From: Odiellus spinosus
Lineage: Eukaryota > Arthropoda > Arachnida > Opiliones > Phalangiidae
Direction: 5' to 3'
Assembly: GCA_963920705.1 (NCBI GenBank)
Contig: OY987231.1
Coordinates: forward strand, 18,825,024 to 18,889,023
Length of the DNA stretch: 64,000 nt
Shown: one piece after another, positions 1-13,317 of the stretch
Position numbering within the stretch: position 1 is the first letter of the stretch
Layout of the letters: each line of letters opens with the position of its first letter
Notes under the pieces: model-generated
Databases searched by the model: none
Told to the model about the DNA's origin: nothing
Seen by the model: the letters and a program-made list of their open reading frames with translations, nothing else
Position numbers and translations under genes: made by a program

Positions 1-130
1 ACCCAATGACGACGCCATTTTGTCTCGAGAAAGAGGGTCTATTTAATTGGTGACCATACCAAATACCGATTTCATAATAATCAATTAGCATGACCATACG
101 ACAGACTTCACTCTAATGAGTAGCGTGGAA

Positions 131-2189
131 TTATTCGTCATGATGGTGATGATTATGGGAATGTTCTCCAGTTCTTAGGGCTCTTTGTTGGACTATTTTG
201 GGATCAACCGTCTTTAAGTCGTAGGCTTGTCCCAAAAAGGCCATCACGTTTATGAACAGCGTAGTTGGGTTAAGTTTTAATCCGAATTCGCTGGTAGAAT
301 AATCCCAGGGGAAGGTATGGTGGTAATTGTGAAATCCTTCACCGAAAGAAAACCAAGCAATAACGCGGTTTTCTCGAGGACTTATGCTTTTGTCGTACGG
401 ACGGTTTCCCCACATGTGAGCCACACTGTTCACCATAAAAGTAACGTGAAGAATATAAACGAATCGAAAGATAAAACATATCAGGAAAGACACTAAGGCA
501 CTCTCTTGCCAAAAAAGGATTGGTATTGCCGTTGGTAAAACCATCGAGAACACGATTATCAATGGGATGTAGTACCTATGAAACAAAACACGCATTAACG
601 CATAATCTTGCACAATGCCATCGTGTTGAGAACTATGCTCCTAATTCACATATACATATTTTTGAAATGTATCCAGCTGGAACTGGGTATGTACCGTTTC
701 CGACGTTCGCTGTATCAAAATATACTTTTGACTTTACAACAAACGCGCGACGTTTCAAATGACGCCATGGCTCTTGGGGCCAATTGTCAGTCGTTGGATC
801 TGGCACATACCCAGTTTTCGGCGCGGCATCGTACAATGCAATACAAATGCTACACTTTATACTTAGTCTTGTTTCTTGATTGTTTTTGAATCGAATGAAC
901 TCACTGTCTCTGAAACCGCAAAACTGGGTCAGCCTCTAAGTCGCTGATATCCAGGTTTTTCCCCTTCATCTTAACATCCGTGTGTTTTCTGCACATGAGC
1001 CATCCAATGTGTGAGAAGAAGAATCCACGGTTGGCGTTGTAGGGGTCGCTGTCCGTTTCCGAGTATTTATGATGCACTCGATGGTCTCTCGTCCATTCTA
1101 TGACGTGTTTCTTTTTTCAATATAACAAAAACAAAAATGAATGTAATTAAATTAACGTGAACATTAATGGTGATGACCAACTTACTTGAATCGCGACAGT
1201 ATTTCCTAACATTAGAAATATTCGTAGAGGCAAACGGGCCTTGTAAGATCGGTGAGACCAGAGACGATGGGCTCCGGCAGTTATCCCCAAAGCGGAGAAG
1301 AACGCTAAAAAGGCCGCTAAAGACGCAAAACTATTATCAAACGTATGAAGTAAAAACAACTTAACCACGTACCCTCATAGACAAAACACAGACGGACTAG
1401 AAGGTGAGGTATATAGCCTTTGTATGCACTGATTCATGCTGGGGCTGATAGTATGGGTATGCTTCGGCCGGATCCGGCAATGACGTCATTCATACCTAGC
1501 CAATTGAACCAGCGCAACAAACTGATCATACCCAGGATGACCCACGACCAGGATTCGACTGCCTTCTAGTCCGGTTAATGGTCTATGGTACCTTGGACTC
1601 AAATTGTGAAGAGAGACGGCTTTATTTGCTGACTAACCTCTCCTGGTAGCGGGGAATTAGGAGTATGGGATAGTTTTTACAAAGAGTTTTGAAATTGCTT
1701 GACATTATGTCTCGGCTTATATATTTTAGAGCCCCTCCATTAGAGATCGGGGTTTGGACAAAATAATCCACAACTATCAGTTAATCATAAAAAAAAAAAA
1801 AAATCGGAAAATTATTCGCGATTACATTGGATTTATCATAGACTTTCCTCGAAAAATTTTAAGTTATGAATAAAGATAATATAATCAGAAATTTTATTGT
1901 CCAAACCCCGATCTCTACCCTCCATTACCGAAAGGGCAGCTAGCGTTACCATTCCCGTTAGAGCCACCACCACAATTCGAGTCCAGTGTACGTAATTAAA
2001 TTGTATTTGAAATAAATGAATCTCTTGTGATTATCGTTGCTTTAATCAAATCATACTGAAAATAAAGGTGGCAAGTTTCGCCCCTGGCATCAAGTAAAGA
2101 GACAACAGAGTTAAGACGTGCAGAATGAAGAATCCGAAAACACTCTCCCAGACAATTTCGGTTTGGAAATGCGGTAGTTTTAGCAACAT
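131..2189 (-). CDS. Acyl-CoA desaturase A (delta-9 type), short N terminus, 4 coding exons
   Basis: Membrane fatty acyl-CoA desaturase, which in this family inserts a double bond into acyl-CoA at the endoplasmic reticulum using a di-iron centre. Exons on the minus strand: 2189-2057, 1316-1186, 1110-905, 575-131, giving 304 aa. All three histidine boxes are present: HRLWSH (61-66), HRVHH (98-102) and HNYHH (239-243), plus the conserved NSVAHMWGNRPYD stretch. Hydrophobic segments lie before box 1 and between boxes 2 and 3. The C terminus ends in a run rich in His. The start is fixed by an in-frame TAA at 2201-2199 with no AG between it and the ATG. Compared with desaturase B the protein lacks about 48 N-terminal residues, while internal exon lengths (131 and 206 nt) and phases are identical. 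Substrate and regiospecificity cannot be read from sequence. Introns hold short inverted-repeat elements. Confidence 0.93.
1393..1573. repeat. Short inverted-repeat pair in desaturase A intron 1
   Basis: CGGACTAGAAGG at about 1394-1405 recurs inverted as CCTTCTAGTCCG at about 1562-1573. The roughly 180 bp between has no coding signal. It may be a small degenerate non-autonomous DNA element, but no target duplication is visible. Confidence 0.4.
1741..1917. mobile_element. 177-bp non-autonomous hAT-like element in desaturase A intron 1
   Basis: Perfect terminal inverted repeats begin TAGAGATCGGGGTTTGGACA at 1741 and end with the reverse complement at 1917. The element is flanked by the 8-bp direct repeat CCCTCCAT at 1733-1740 and 1918-1925. 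An 8-bp duplication is the hAT hallmark. The interior is AT-rich and non-coding. Confidence 0.8.
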
Positions 2190-2298
2190 GATTTTATTTT
2201 ATTATTTGATGCCGGATATATCTATAATAACAGGAATTTATACTACTATGAAAACCATGATTAAATATTAAATGATAGACTGGGATAATCTGGATTAA

Positions 2299-2420
2299 AA
2301 GGGAGACTGAAGGAAAAATCGAACGCCCTATTTTGTTGATAAAACACTCTATATTTTTTGATCTAAGAAATCTAAAAATTAAGTTATCGCGTATTACGCA
2401 CAATTTCCTCCAGTCTCCCT
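2299..2420. mobile_element. Small TTAA-flanked inverted-repeat element upstream of desaturase A
   Basis: TTAA (2295-2298) is followed by AAGGGAGACTGAAGGAAA. The other end reads TTTCCTCCAGTCTCCCT followed by TTAA (2421-2424). It lies about 110 bp upstream of the desaturase A start codon, so it may sit in its 5' UTR or promoter. Confidence 0.65.
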
Positions 2421-2484
2421 TTAAGTACTTTCATGAGTTTTTTTACACGTTATGGCAAATTTTATATATTTTTAATAGTTTTTA

Positions 2485-2529
2485 ACGATCTTTACTGAAA
2501 ATGCTACTTAAATCGGTGTCAGTATCACT
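2485..2529. mobile_element. Relic end of the AGTGAGG/TTAA element family
   Basis: The stretch TTAACGATCTTTACTGAAAA followed by GTGTCAGTATCACT and TTAA (2530-2533) matches the right end of the full copy at 43292-43678. The other end is not recognisable. Confidence 0.55.
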
Positions 2530-3642
2530 TTAAAACTGATGAATGGTTAGTTAGTACATTCGTAACCAGAACCAACCTAGACTCCAGTTGGCCACAGTGT
2601 TAAACAATTGAGAACACTATTATCCCCAGTTGCATATTTATGCGTATTTTCCTTTTTTTTTTTTCGGAATCGCCATGCCAAATAAACGTATTCCCGAAGT
2701 TTCTAACAATTATTGGACAACTTCTTAAGAATCCAATTAACTTCTAACTTAGTTGAATTAAGTTTGAATGTAAGTAAAGTATAAAATCTAACCAATCAGA
2801 TGAACTCTTCAACAGTAGAGATTTCTCATATATATTGTGACAGCGTCGTTTTCGCCACCTGGGGACATTTTTAAGAAACTCGATCGCGATAGCACTGTTG
2901 AAGACTGAAATAATATGATTGGCCAGAATTTAATCTACAATGAAATTAAGAACTTAACTTCAAAATTCTGAATTAAACATTAAAATGTAGAATACAAATT
3001 GTGATAAATATTTTGCGCGCAGATGCTGAAAATAAATTCAAACTCTGTTCCATTTTTAACTCCCTTTAAAATATCCCGAAAATTTGTAGGTTAATTAAAA
3101 CTTGAACTTACTAGTAGAAATTATTATTACGAGACTAGTATAAAATTAAATTTTGTTACCTTGGTTTCATATATTTAGTCCAATTTTTGAATTGTTTGTC
3201 GAAAATTCACCAATATTATAAGTTATAATTTGACGATGTTTCTTTTAACTATAACGAAAGACCGTATTTGCGCTCGTGTAAGCTTGTAAACTAATAACTT
3301 TAATCTGAGCTTCACATTCGTCTTAAAATATCGAAAACCTTCATTTCAAGTTTAATTTTCGTGTCCTTAATACCGTTAACATCATTTTAACGCGCTATCT
3401 TTATATAAATCATAATGCAATTTAACCTTTATCACGGACGAACGTGATTCAATACAATAATTAAAACGTTATAGTGGAAGAGGCAATATAACTTTGAACC
3501 AATGGTTTTCAAGATTATTTTATTAGGATATAATTAGTATAATATTCATTCAACATATTTTAGTATTAAATTTTTAAAGAGGCTACGAATGGAATTTAAG
3601 TACCATTTTCGGAAAGATCAAATAAAACTATTCAATAAAACT

Positions 3643-4059
3643 AGAGGTATATAATAAACCCCTTCGGGGGGAAGTATGAAAGGTAGGCAAAATAGACGAA
3701 CAACAAGTGCCCGGCGTAAATCGCGGCGGATCGACAAACCGCTTTACTCCCAAAAAATAGTTACACCATTTTGAACCTCACTAAATTTTCCTTACGCACA
3801 CTTCCGAAACTCGCGAGCTGTAGTTAACCTTCGACTCCATTTTAACAGACAGCCTGACTCCTGAGACAGGAAGTTCTAAACACAAATCGAGCCGTCTTGT
3901 TTATACAAAGACCATTTACTAGAGTAGCGACATTGAAAAGTCCAGCGCGAGCTAGTGCCCTAGATAGTCAGCAGCGGGCTCTTGTTGTTCGTGATTTTTA
4001 GCATTGGTAGTATAAGGGCTTTCATACTTCCCCCCGAAGGAGGTTATTATATACCTCTG
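3643..4059. mobile_element. 417-bp hAT-like MITE, copy 1
   Basis: Terminal inverted repeats of about 40 bp start AGAGGTATATAATAA and continue with C/G-rich CCTTCGGGGGGAAGTATGAA. The 8-bp target duplication ATAAAACT is at 3635-3642 and 4060-4067. There is no transposase ORF, so it is non-autonomous. A second copy of identical length is at 35736-36152. It is inserted into an older relic of the AGTGAGG family. Confidence 0.9.
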
Positions 4060-5588
4060 ATAAAACTATTAACATATCAGTAAAAGATTTTAATATGCCT
4101 AGCCCACTAGTAAGTTGGCTTAACTAGGATTCATATAGAATTTGATATCTCGTCGAAATCTATAGAAAAATCGATTTTGGGGTTGGATTATCCCTTTAAA
4201 ACAACAAAGAAAAGCTATAGAAATATTCTACGTCATCACTGACCCCTTTGTTTTCGATCAATCCTAAAAGTCTCGCCTTTTCAATTCAATCTTAACGTTC
4301 CAGAAACATTCTACGTCAAGCCAAAAAAAAAAAAAAACTAATTGATATTTTAATTTCTTAAAACTTCTCATCCCAGAGGCGTTAAATTTTAAATATATAA
4401 TTTTTAATATTATGAAAAAACTAGAAATAAGCCTTAGAAAAAATGATTGGTGACAGCGTCTCTTTAAAGTTAGCAATGAACTCGTTGGTTTTTTTAATTT
4501 CTTTTTTATTGTATTATTATAAAACCTTCACCATCTAAGGAATTGCGTGAAATCACGAACTAGTTATCCGAAAACAATTAATTCAGTTTCCCTTGAAACT
4601 AAAATTATAATCAGGCTCGATCTATGGTGTTTGATGTCTTGGTAGCGAGTTTACGCGCTGATACCTAACGCTGACCCTTATATAAGATTTTTTTCGTTTT
4701 GCCACTCTTTTAATTAAAATTCTACTTGTGTCTCTCGGTATAATGAAGGGAAAACAGTTTTTTTTTTTCAAGGTACCAAAAAAATATTCTTCGGTTTCCC
4801 TTGAAAATAACTTTATCGTGCTTCGAAATTTAGCACTTTAGATCAAATTAATTTATTCAATACATTTAAATTGTAAAGAAATTGTATCTTCTCTTCTCTA
4901 CAAAGGTCTAAATTATTTATGGCCCGGGTGGCTCTAAGGGTATGCTTACTTTAGAATTAAATTACTGGGAGGCTATACTGAAGTTCGCCAAGTTCTCATT
5001 TTAATATTCAAACGAGAACACTTAACTATAATCTAGACACTATATGAGATGTACTCATACGATAAAATCTAAACCTTTTAATTTAAAGTCAGTCCGCATC
5101 ATAAGTACGGGACAGCAGCCCTCCTTAACAACTTAAATAATTGGTTAATCCCAAATGGGACTCTGAATCGTCCCCGACGCTTGTACTACCTTAACTATAG
5201 TTATGTCACCTTACTGTTTTTGATGGTGGTCAGCGGTAACGGCGGTTGACTAGATCCCACGATGACGAAATCTTCGGAGTATGGCTTCCGCTAGCTTTTG
5301 TTCTTGACTCCGTTCAGCAACGAGAGAGAGTTTCATGGTCACTCTAGGTTTTTATACCTTTTTCTTTACCCGTGTTCACGTGGTTCCAGGGTGGTGGTGG
5401 TTGTGGGTACTTGGCCAATCGCTTTTAATCTACCGGCCCGGGGCGACCTCAGTGTATCCACTTGGCTTTTGGGAATTTTCCCCCATTTTTTTCCCGGGTC
5501 CCATAAAAGTTTTTCTTGCAAAATTCCCCCTTATTTGATTTTTAAAATTTTCGCCGGTCGGACTAGTCCTAGAGCTAATTATAACTTC

Positions 5589-5650
5589 AAAATTACCCCA
5601 ATGGAATATATACTTTTTTGCAAAAGTATATATTTTATTGGGGTAATTTT
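5589..5650. repeat. 62-bp near-perfect hairpin
   Basis: Arms of 29 bp (5589-5617 and 5622-5650) pair with two mismatches around a 4-base loop. Each outer arm contains AAAATTACCCCAAT. It could be a minimal inverted-repeat element. No target duplication is clear. Confidence 0.7.
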
Positions 5651-6693
5651 TATTTTTTTTATTTTAAATTATGAAAGGGAATGATTTTTAACTAGAGTTT
5701 TTTTATTTTCACAAAACATTTTATAGATTTTGTTACAAATTAAAAATAATGCTACATTTTTACAAATATATTGCAAAAAAATAATACAAGTATATCCTAA
5801 CTATACATACAGCACTCTGGCATTTCATTTATTACGATAGGTGAAGCCTCCAGCAGCCAGGTTGGCGATCAGCGTCCACTGACAACCAAAGGCATCCTTC
5901 CTATATAAAAGGGGAAATTGGGGTAGAATGTTTGGTAAAGTACCAAATTCTATAATAATTATATTTTTTAAATTCTATAAAAATTATATTTTAGGCGTTA
6001 CAAAATAATTAACTGTAGCAAAAATATATGTAAAAACTGTTTTTATATATATATTTGACTGTAGAAACGATATAGTTTTCATAGAGAATAAACCTGACTA
6101 AAAGGCTCGGGCAATCCAGAGTATGTTCCGTTTCCCTTTGAACAATAAAACAATATAGTTATTTTAAATTTTTTTTTTTTTTTTCATTATTTGTAGTCAT
6201 CTCCATAGCCGAATAGTTATGCCTAAATGATCGCATTATGTACAAACGCCGTACTCTGTAAAAAAAACTTTCTCATCTCGGTTACTCGGTATTATATCTC
6301 CTTGTTTAGCGAGAGATCCATCGTCTGCTAGAAAATAGAATCACGGAGACTCCGAGTCTAGCCGAAGATGATTGGTGTGTTTTGTGTTTGACTTTTTACG
6401 GTAATAATTATTAATAAATGGTGAACTAATCAAGATAAAATGAATATTAGTATTTCGTGTCAAATTACATCGTTGATTGGCTTCCCACATGATCACGCAA
6501 ATTTCGCCAAAAAATAATATTGACATTGCTACCTAGTCTCCAACCCCTGAGTTTTAATCAAAGATTAAGTAATTCGTAACAAGCAAAACTAACAAATTCA
6601 GAAGAACACTTGAGTATAAACCGTAGTATTAAATATACGTATATTCTAAACCATTCGATTCGTAACTTTGTTGAATTTCTTAATTCATAAGAA

Positions 6694-6729
6694 ATGCCAG
6701 TTTACAAACCTTGGTCTATCCAACCATGA
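6694..6729 (+). promoter_or_regulatory. Upstream ORF overlapping the BTBD17 start codon
   Basis: ATG at 6694 opens an 11-codon reading frame (MPVYKPWSIQP) whose TGA (6727-6729) overlaps the main ATG at 6726 in the arrangement ATGATG. If the transcript starts upstream of 6694, translation of BTBD17 would need leaky scanning or reinitiation. The transcript start is not known from sequence. Confidence 0.5.
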
Positions 6730-8494
6730 TGCCATTTAGAAATTTCGGGCTACATTCTGTTAATTTAACGGGAAATCCAAACCGTTGTCCAAGCGGTAAC
6801 TCGGCTCACCCTCACGAAGGCCACATTTTGTGCGACGCGGAGCACGAGCAACAAATTGATAATTCATCAACTGTCCTGGAGAAAATAGCGGGACTTTACG
6901 CTGAACGTTTGCTCAGTGATATTACGTTAGAAGTTGAAGACAAAGTCTTCGCTGCTCACAGGTTAATACTATGTGCCTCGAGCGACGTTTTCCAGGTACG
7001 CTTTTGCGAAATCATAGAAAAAAACTGGAGGAATCTAATGTTAATTGATTAAAATTACAATTATTATAGGTCATGTTGATGAACCCGAGTTGGAGCGAAT
7101 CTCAAAAAAGGAGAATACCTCTCAAAGAAGACCCATCCTGCGTTCCGGTGTTTCCTGACTTTTTAAATTATCTTTATACCGGTCGTCTGCACATAAATCA
7201 TTTTTTAGTTTTACCATTAGTTAGATTAGGGGATAAATATAATGTAAAAGATTTGGTTACACTTTGCGTAGATTATATGTGCAAGCATATTGTATCAGCG
7301 ACTAAACACGGTCTATTGGTGAGTTTTCTTTATAGCGTATTACCCTAAATGCATTGTAATTCCAATTTCTCTGTTTTAGGTGGCCTGGCTTCAATACACT
7401 CTTAACTGCGGTCATTCTAGCGTTTTCACCGCATGTCAAAACTTTATAACATGGAATTTTGAGCAAGTAGCTAACATGGATGATTTTGGCACGATGGAAA
7501 CTGATGTCTTAATCAATTTCTTACTGAAATCTGATATGGTGATTGAAGACGAATCTAAGCTCTTCCAGTAAGTCAAACATAAAAGTTATTAAATAATCTG
7601 AAAAGTTAGGGTAACGTTTTATTTTCAATCAGTTGCGTAGCGAAATGGCTAGATATCCAAGAACAAAAAATGAAAGCATCAATCGCCACAAATTACCAAG
7701 ATTGCAGCCCTGATCAAAAAGCTCAAGCGACTGAAAGCGTAGAAAAAGGTTTCGGAAACTTGGTTGTAGAAGTTATGTCCCATATTCGTTTTCCAATGAT
7801 GACCCCTAGACAATTAGCCAATCTTTTAATTCACCCGTTAACGGCCCGTTTTAAGGATTTTCTCGTAGATTGTATGTCTATGGCTATGGCGTTTCATTGT
7901 AAAGGTCCTAATGCCATAGATTCTTATATATTGACTGACGAAGAATCTAACGGGAATAATGTTGACAAATCGGATCTTTTAACGCCTCGTTTATATACGG
8001 CTGAAATGTGGAGCGCTTCCTTATCAATAGAAAACTATCCTAATTTACAAACTTACGGTGTCAGGACTTTGGTATTTACGACTTTAGCTAGCTTCGCCGA
8101 TAAGGATTCTGATAGAACTTTCGAATGGACCGTCGATATTTATCCCAAGGGTGTATGGTTCAAGAAATTTTATCTTATAGTTTGGCAAGGAACTTTAGAA
8201 ATGCCGGAGTTTGTTTCTAAGACTGTCCGTCTCTCTTTAACCTCGAAGGATACTAAAGAAGTAGCCAGGGTTTCTGTCGGGGTTTTAGTCAGCGGCAAAC
8301 AGGACGGTATAGAACACATTAGAACCGTTGTTCAAAGAAACTTTGTTTTCACTGACGAAGAACGTATGATGAACATCAACGATCTTATTAGCTACGACGA
8401 CTTGAATGATCAAAAATACGAAAGGTCTCCCTTTTTGTTAGGACGTAACTCTGATATTTTAAAATTAATGATCGTTATAACCCCGAGGGATTAG
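6726..8494 (+). CDS. BTB/POZ-BACK domain protein, BTBD17/Tango10-like
   Basis: Probable substrate adaptor for a Cullin-3 ubiquitin ligase; the Drosophila relative Tango10 is known to work in circadian output neurons. Exons 6726-6995, 7070-7318, 7380-7567, 7633-8494 give 522 aa. Order: a low-complexity N terminus; a BTB domain from about residue 57 to 165 (SDITLEVEDKVFAAHRLIL opening, LYTGRLHINHF core); a BACK region to about 290; and a C-terminal MATH/TRAF-like beta domain (about 340-520) matching the BTBD17 family layout. An in-frame TAA at 6681 lies upstream, and the context CAACCATGATG supports the start. A short upstream ORF overlaps this start. The 3' end is convergent with GMPR, with AATAAA at 9206-9211. 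Family assignment is firm; strict orthology to Tango10 is inferred. Confidence 0.9.
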
Positions 8495-9589
8495 CTAGGC
8501 TACAATTAAATGTATTTTTTGAATGTAAAATGTATATACGACTATACAAGACTAGCCTTTTGTACGTTGAATAGAGCGTATTAGGAAATTTTAAGCTCAG
8601 ATTTTTGGTGAGTCTATTTTTGCGCCAAATAACACTGATACGCTCGTTGGAGGCTATTTTGGATCAAAATTGAAGGAGCACCGCGTTTTATGTAAACTTA
8701 ATTGTAAAAGTTTTGTAACGTTAGATTGATATTAAATTGAATATTAATTTCCACAGGGAGATCTAATCTAATTAATGTTGACAAAGTCTAATATCGCAAT
8801 TTAAAGTAGACACTCAACCTGGGCATTGTCAAATTGAACTTGCTCCAAGCTCGCGAATTTAATCTTTAGAAAATGAAAAAATCCCAAGACTGTTTTTAAA
8901 TTTGCGTGACGTCAGTTATACTTTTCATTTCAATATGCTCTCCTAGAATAACGAAAGAAATTGGCTTACGCAATGAGAAAAAACTATAAATCTTATAATT
9001 GGGACAAAAATGGTTCAACAGAATTTGGCCAAATGAAAACATCGGTTTTTCTGAGTCTTGTGAACTGGAACCAGGGTTAAATAGTAACTGTTTCACTTCC
9101 ACAGATGATCGTGCGAATAGATCAGTGCGATTCGAGAATTAGTTTGATTTTACTAGATATGGATATGAAGCTTAGTTCTAATTAATTATTAAAAAACAAT
9201 ACATTAATAAAAAGAAAGTTTATTATGGCAAATTTAATTCAATAAATGCGTACAATGAGAAAAATACTTTAAATACTGTATCAGAAAAATACTTTCAAGT
9301 TACTTCGTTAAATCTAACTTCTAATACTTCATAACTGAAAATGTTTAACTAGAGGAAAAATAAATCACCGAGATTACTAATAAGAGACTAAGGCAAAAAT
9401 AATACTAGGGTTGAACAATTTGTTCTTAAATGACGAAAAATTTCAAAATCCAATCGCGATATCTAATAGTGACTAGAACGATAGTGATAAAAATTAACAT
9501 CCCTAGAGATTTCTGACTAATAAGTCGCTAACCTACAGATTGGAGGTTAGTCTAGAGTAAAAAAAAAAAAAAATTATACTACTAAGTCT
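8495..9589. other. Convergent intergenic region (3' UTRs of BTBD17 and GMPR)
   Basis: Contains plus-strand AATAAA at 9206-9211 and minus-strand AATAAA (plus TTTATT) at 9219-9224, so the two transcripts may end within about 20 bp of each other or overlap. A dispersed repeat shared with 34765-34960 lies at about 8845-9110. No further gene is seen. Confidence 0.6.
8845..9110. repeat. Dispersed repeat, copy 1
   Basis: Shares with 34765-34960 the string GAATTTAATCTTTAGAAA, then TGACGTC and TTTTCATTTCAAT at matching spacing. It has no long inverted ends and no coding potential. Class unknown. Confidence 0.55.
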
Positions 9590-11567
<1,978 letters not shown>

Positions 11568-11660
11568 TTTCAAATTAACTATATTTAATTTTAATTACCT
11601 ATAAAAGGGGAAACATTAACGGTACAAAGCAAAATTTACACGCGGTGTGCATGTGTATTG

Positions 11661-11722
11661 GTCACGTGACGTACGTGGATCTCCAGCCGGCGCGCAACAC
11701 CTGTTTCAGTGTGCGCATGCGC
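11661..11722. promoter_or_regulatory. Putative GMPR promoter sites: GTCACGTGAC and GCGCATGCGC
   Basis: About 95-155 bp upstream of the GMPR start codon sit the palindromic E-box GTCACGTGAC (11661-11670) and a perfect NRF1/erect-wing type palindrome GCGCATGCGC (11713-11722). Both are exact consensus matches in an otherwise AT-rich region. Binding is inferred. Confidence 0.55.
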
Positions 11723-13317
11723 CCAAAATCAAAACAGAGGGAAATTTAAACGCTTTAAAAGGATGACAGATCGAGTACACGTGCGTTTTCGATTTTATTG
11801 TGTTTTTTGCCTAATTAAACACAAAAACAATATTTAGTAAATTGTAATTTAAAACTAATATGATAATTGTATTTTCTACGGTTTTCTTAGGGAATTAATA
11901 TATTTTACTTATTCCTAGTAATTTTAGTTGTAGATTTTTTTGAATAAGTGTGATTTGAAAGATGGAATGTTTAAGAAGTTGCTTCATAGTGGCTTTTTTT
12001 ACTGATTTAATCAAATCCTGATGAATCAGATTAAGGGTAATTTCACTAGGCCATTTTCAAAACGAGAGAGCGAAAGAAAAAACTTGAAAAATCAAATTTG
12101 GGAGAAAAGCCCTTTCCTTGAGAAAATCAAAATATTTTTTCTCCAACATGGTTTGACTTTATAAGAAAAAAAAATCAATTCAGCCCCTATTTAGAAATGT
12201 ATGGATTATCCATGACTACAAAACGGTCAAGAATAAGTCACTCATTTCTAAATAAAGAATTGAAAAAAATCATAGAAAGTCTGATTTTGGAAAAACCAAA
12301 TTCCTCGCAAGGTTTTGTTTCGTTGCAAAAATGGCTTGGTGATAGCTAATCCTTAACCTGTGTCAGGAAGATTTAAACTGACCCTTCTCTCGTGTTAAGA
12401 CTATTTAGATTCTGACAGCCAAATAACCACTTAACTTTTCGTATAATTAATAATCATTCCATAGAAAAATATGGACAATATTTGTTGCAATATACAATTT
12501 TTATTGAAGAAATATAATTCAAAATTTACAAATTTATAAAAATAGAAAGCGCAAGCCTTTCTTTTTTTTTAATGGTACATTTTGCAAATCTTCCTTTGTT
12601 TTTAGTCTTTTTACAATTAAAACTGACATAACTCAGTTTTTTTGTTTTTCAGGAGAAAAATAAATACATTAGTTAATTTAGTTTTTAAAGTCGTATTAAA
12701 AGTATTCCTTTTCCGAATCGCGTAAGTTGTATAAGATTTTCCCAGATAATATTTAATAATAATTAAAGAAAAATGTTAAATATATTCTTAACACGTTTCG
12801 TAAATATAGTAAATACATAAGAGAAACAATTTGAAATTGTGTTATAATTATTATTTTCATAAAATGGTGTGTCGTAAATTATAGACGCAATTGAAAAAAA
12901 AAATAATTAAAACTAATATACAATTAATCTTAAGATCTAAACACGAAACCCAAAATATACCCAAGTTTCATTTATTATTGAAAGTAATTGCACCAAGTCA
13001 CTTACAATTTGAGGAATTCAGCGTGAAGTGTTGAAAACTTAATTTTTAAATGGACAATAGCGAAGATAAAACACTTGTTTAGGACTCGTTAATGTCCGTC
13101 GTAAAAACTAACTAAGATTCGCCTAAAAACTAACGAATATATTGTACTTCTGGGGGGTTGTTCGTGCCTCTGTAAAGTGTAGAATGAATAATTCAATTAA
13201 TCCTAGTTAAAATCTTAAACGTTAATCTCCAAAATTTTGTAGGAAATAATGGTGTACGCGTGAAGGACTAGATATAATATTTTTCTATTTTTAAAAAGAA
13301 ATATTTTCCCCTAATAA
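11723..13317. other. Intergenic region between GMPR and cyclin E 3' end
   Basis: AT-rich, with no exon-like ORF. It includes a small inverted pair (TATTTAGAAATG near 12190 and CATTTCTAAATA near 12242). The part below 13317 is the likely 3' UTR of cyclin E, with minus-strand AATAAA candidates near 12496 and 12969. Confidence 0.55.

Larger units (their letters stand above)
2530..6680. other. Intergenic, AT-rich, between desaturase A and BTBD17
   Basis: No convincing exon is seen. It contains a relic of the AGTGAGG family (about 3577-3634), interrupted by the 417-bp element at 3643-4059, and a 62-bp hairpin at 5589-5650. A somewhat GC-richer stretch at 5220-5480 has open frames but no recognisable protein or clean splice signals. 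The BTBD17 promoter is presumably in the last few hundred bases, but I see no diagnostic motif. Confidence 0.6.

Noticed and set aside
5298-5684. 128-codon ORF near the BTBD17 upstream region
   Set aside because: Low complexity, runs into the 5589-5650 hairpin, no recognisable domain or splice context.
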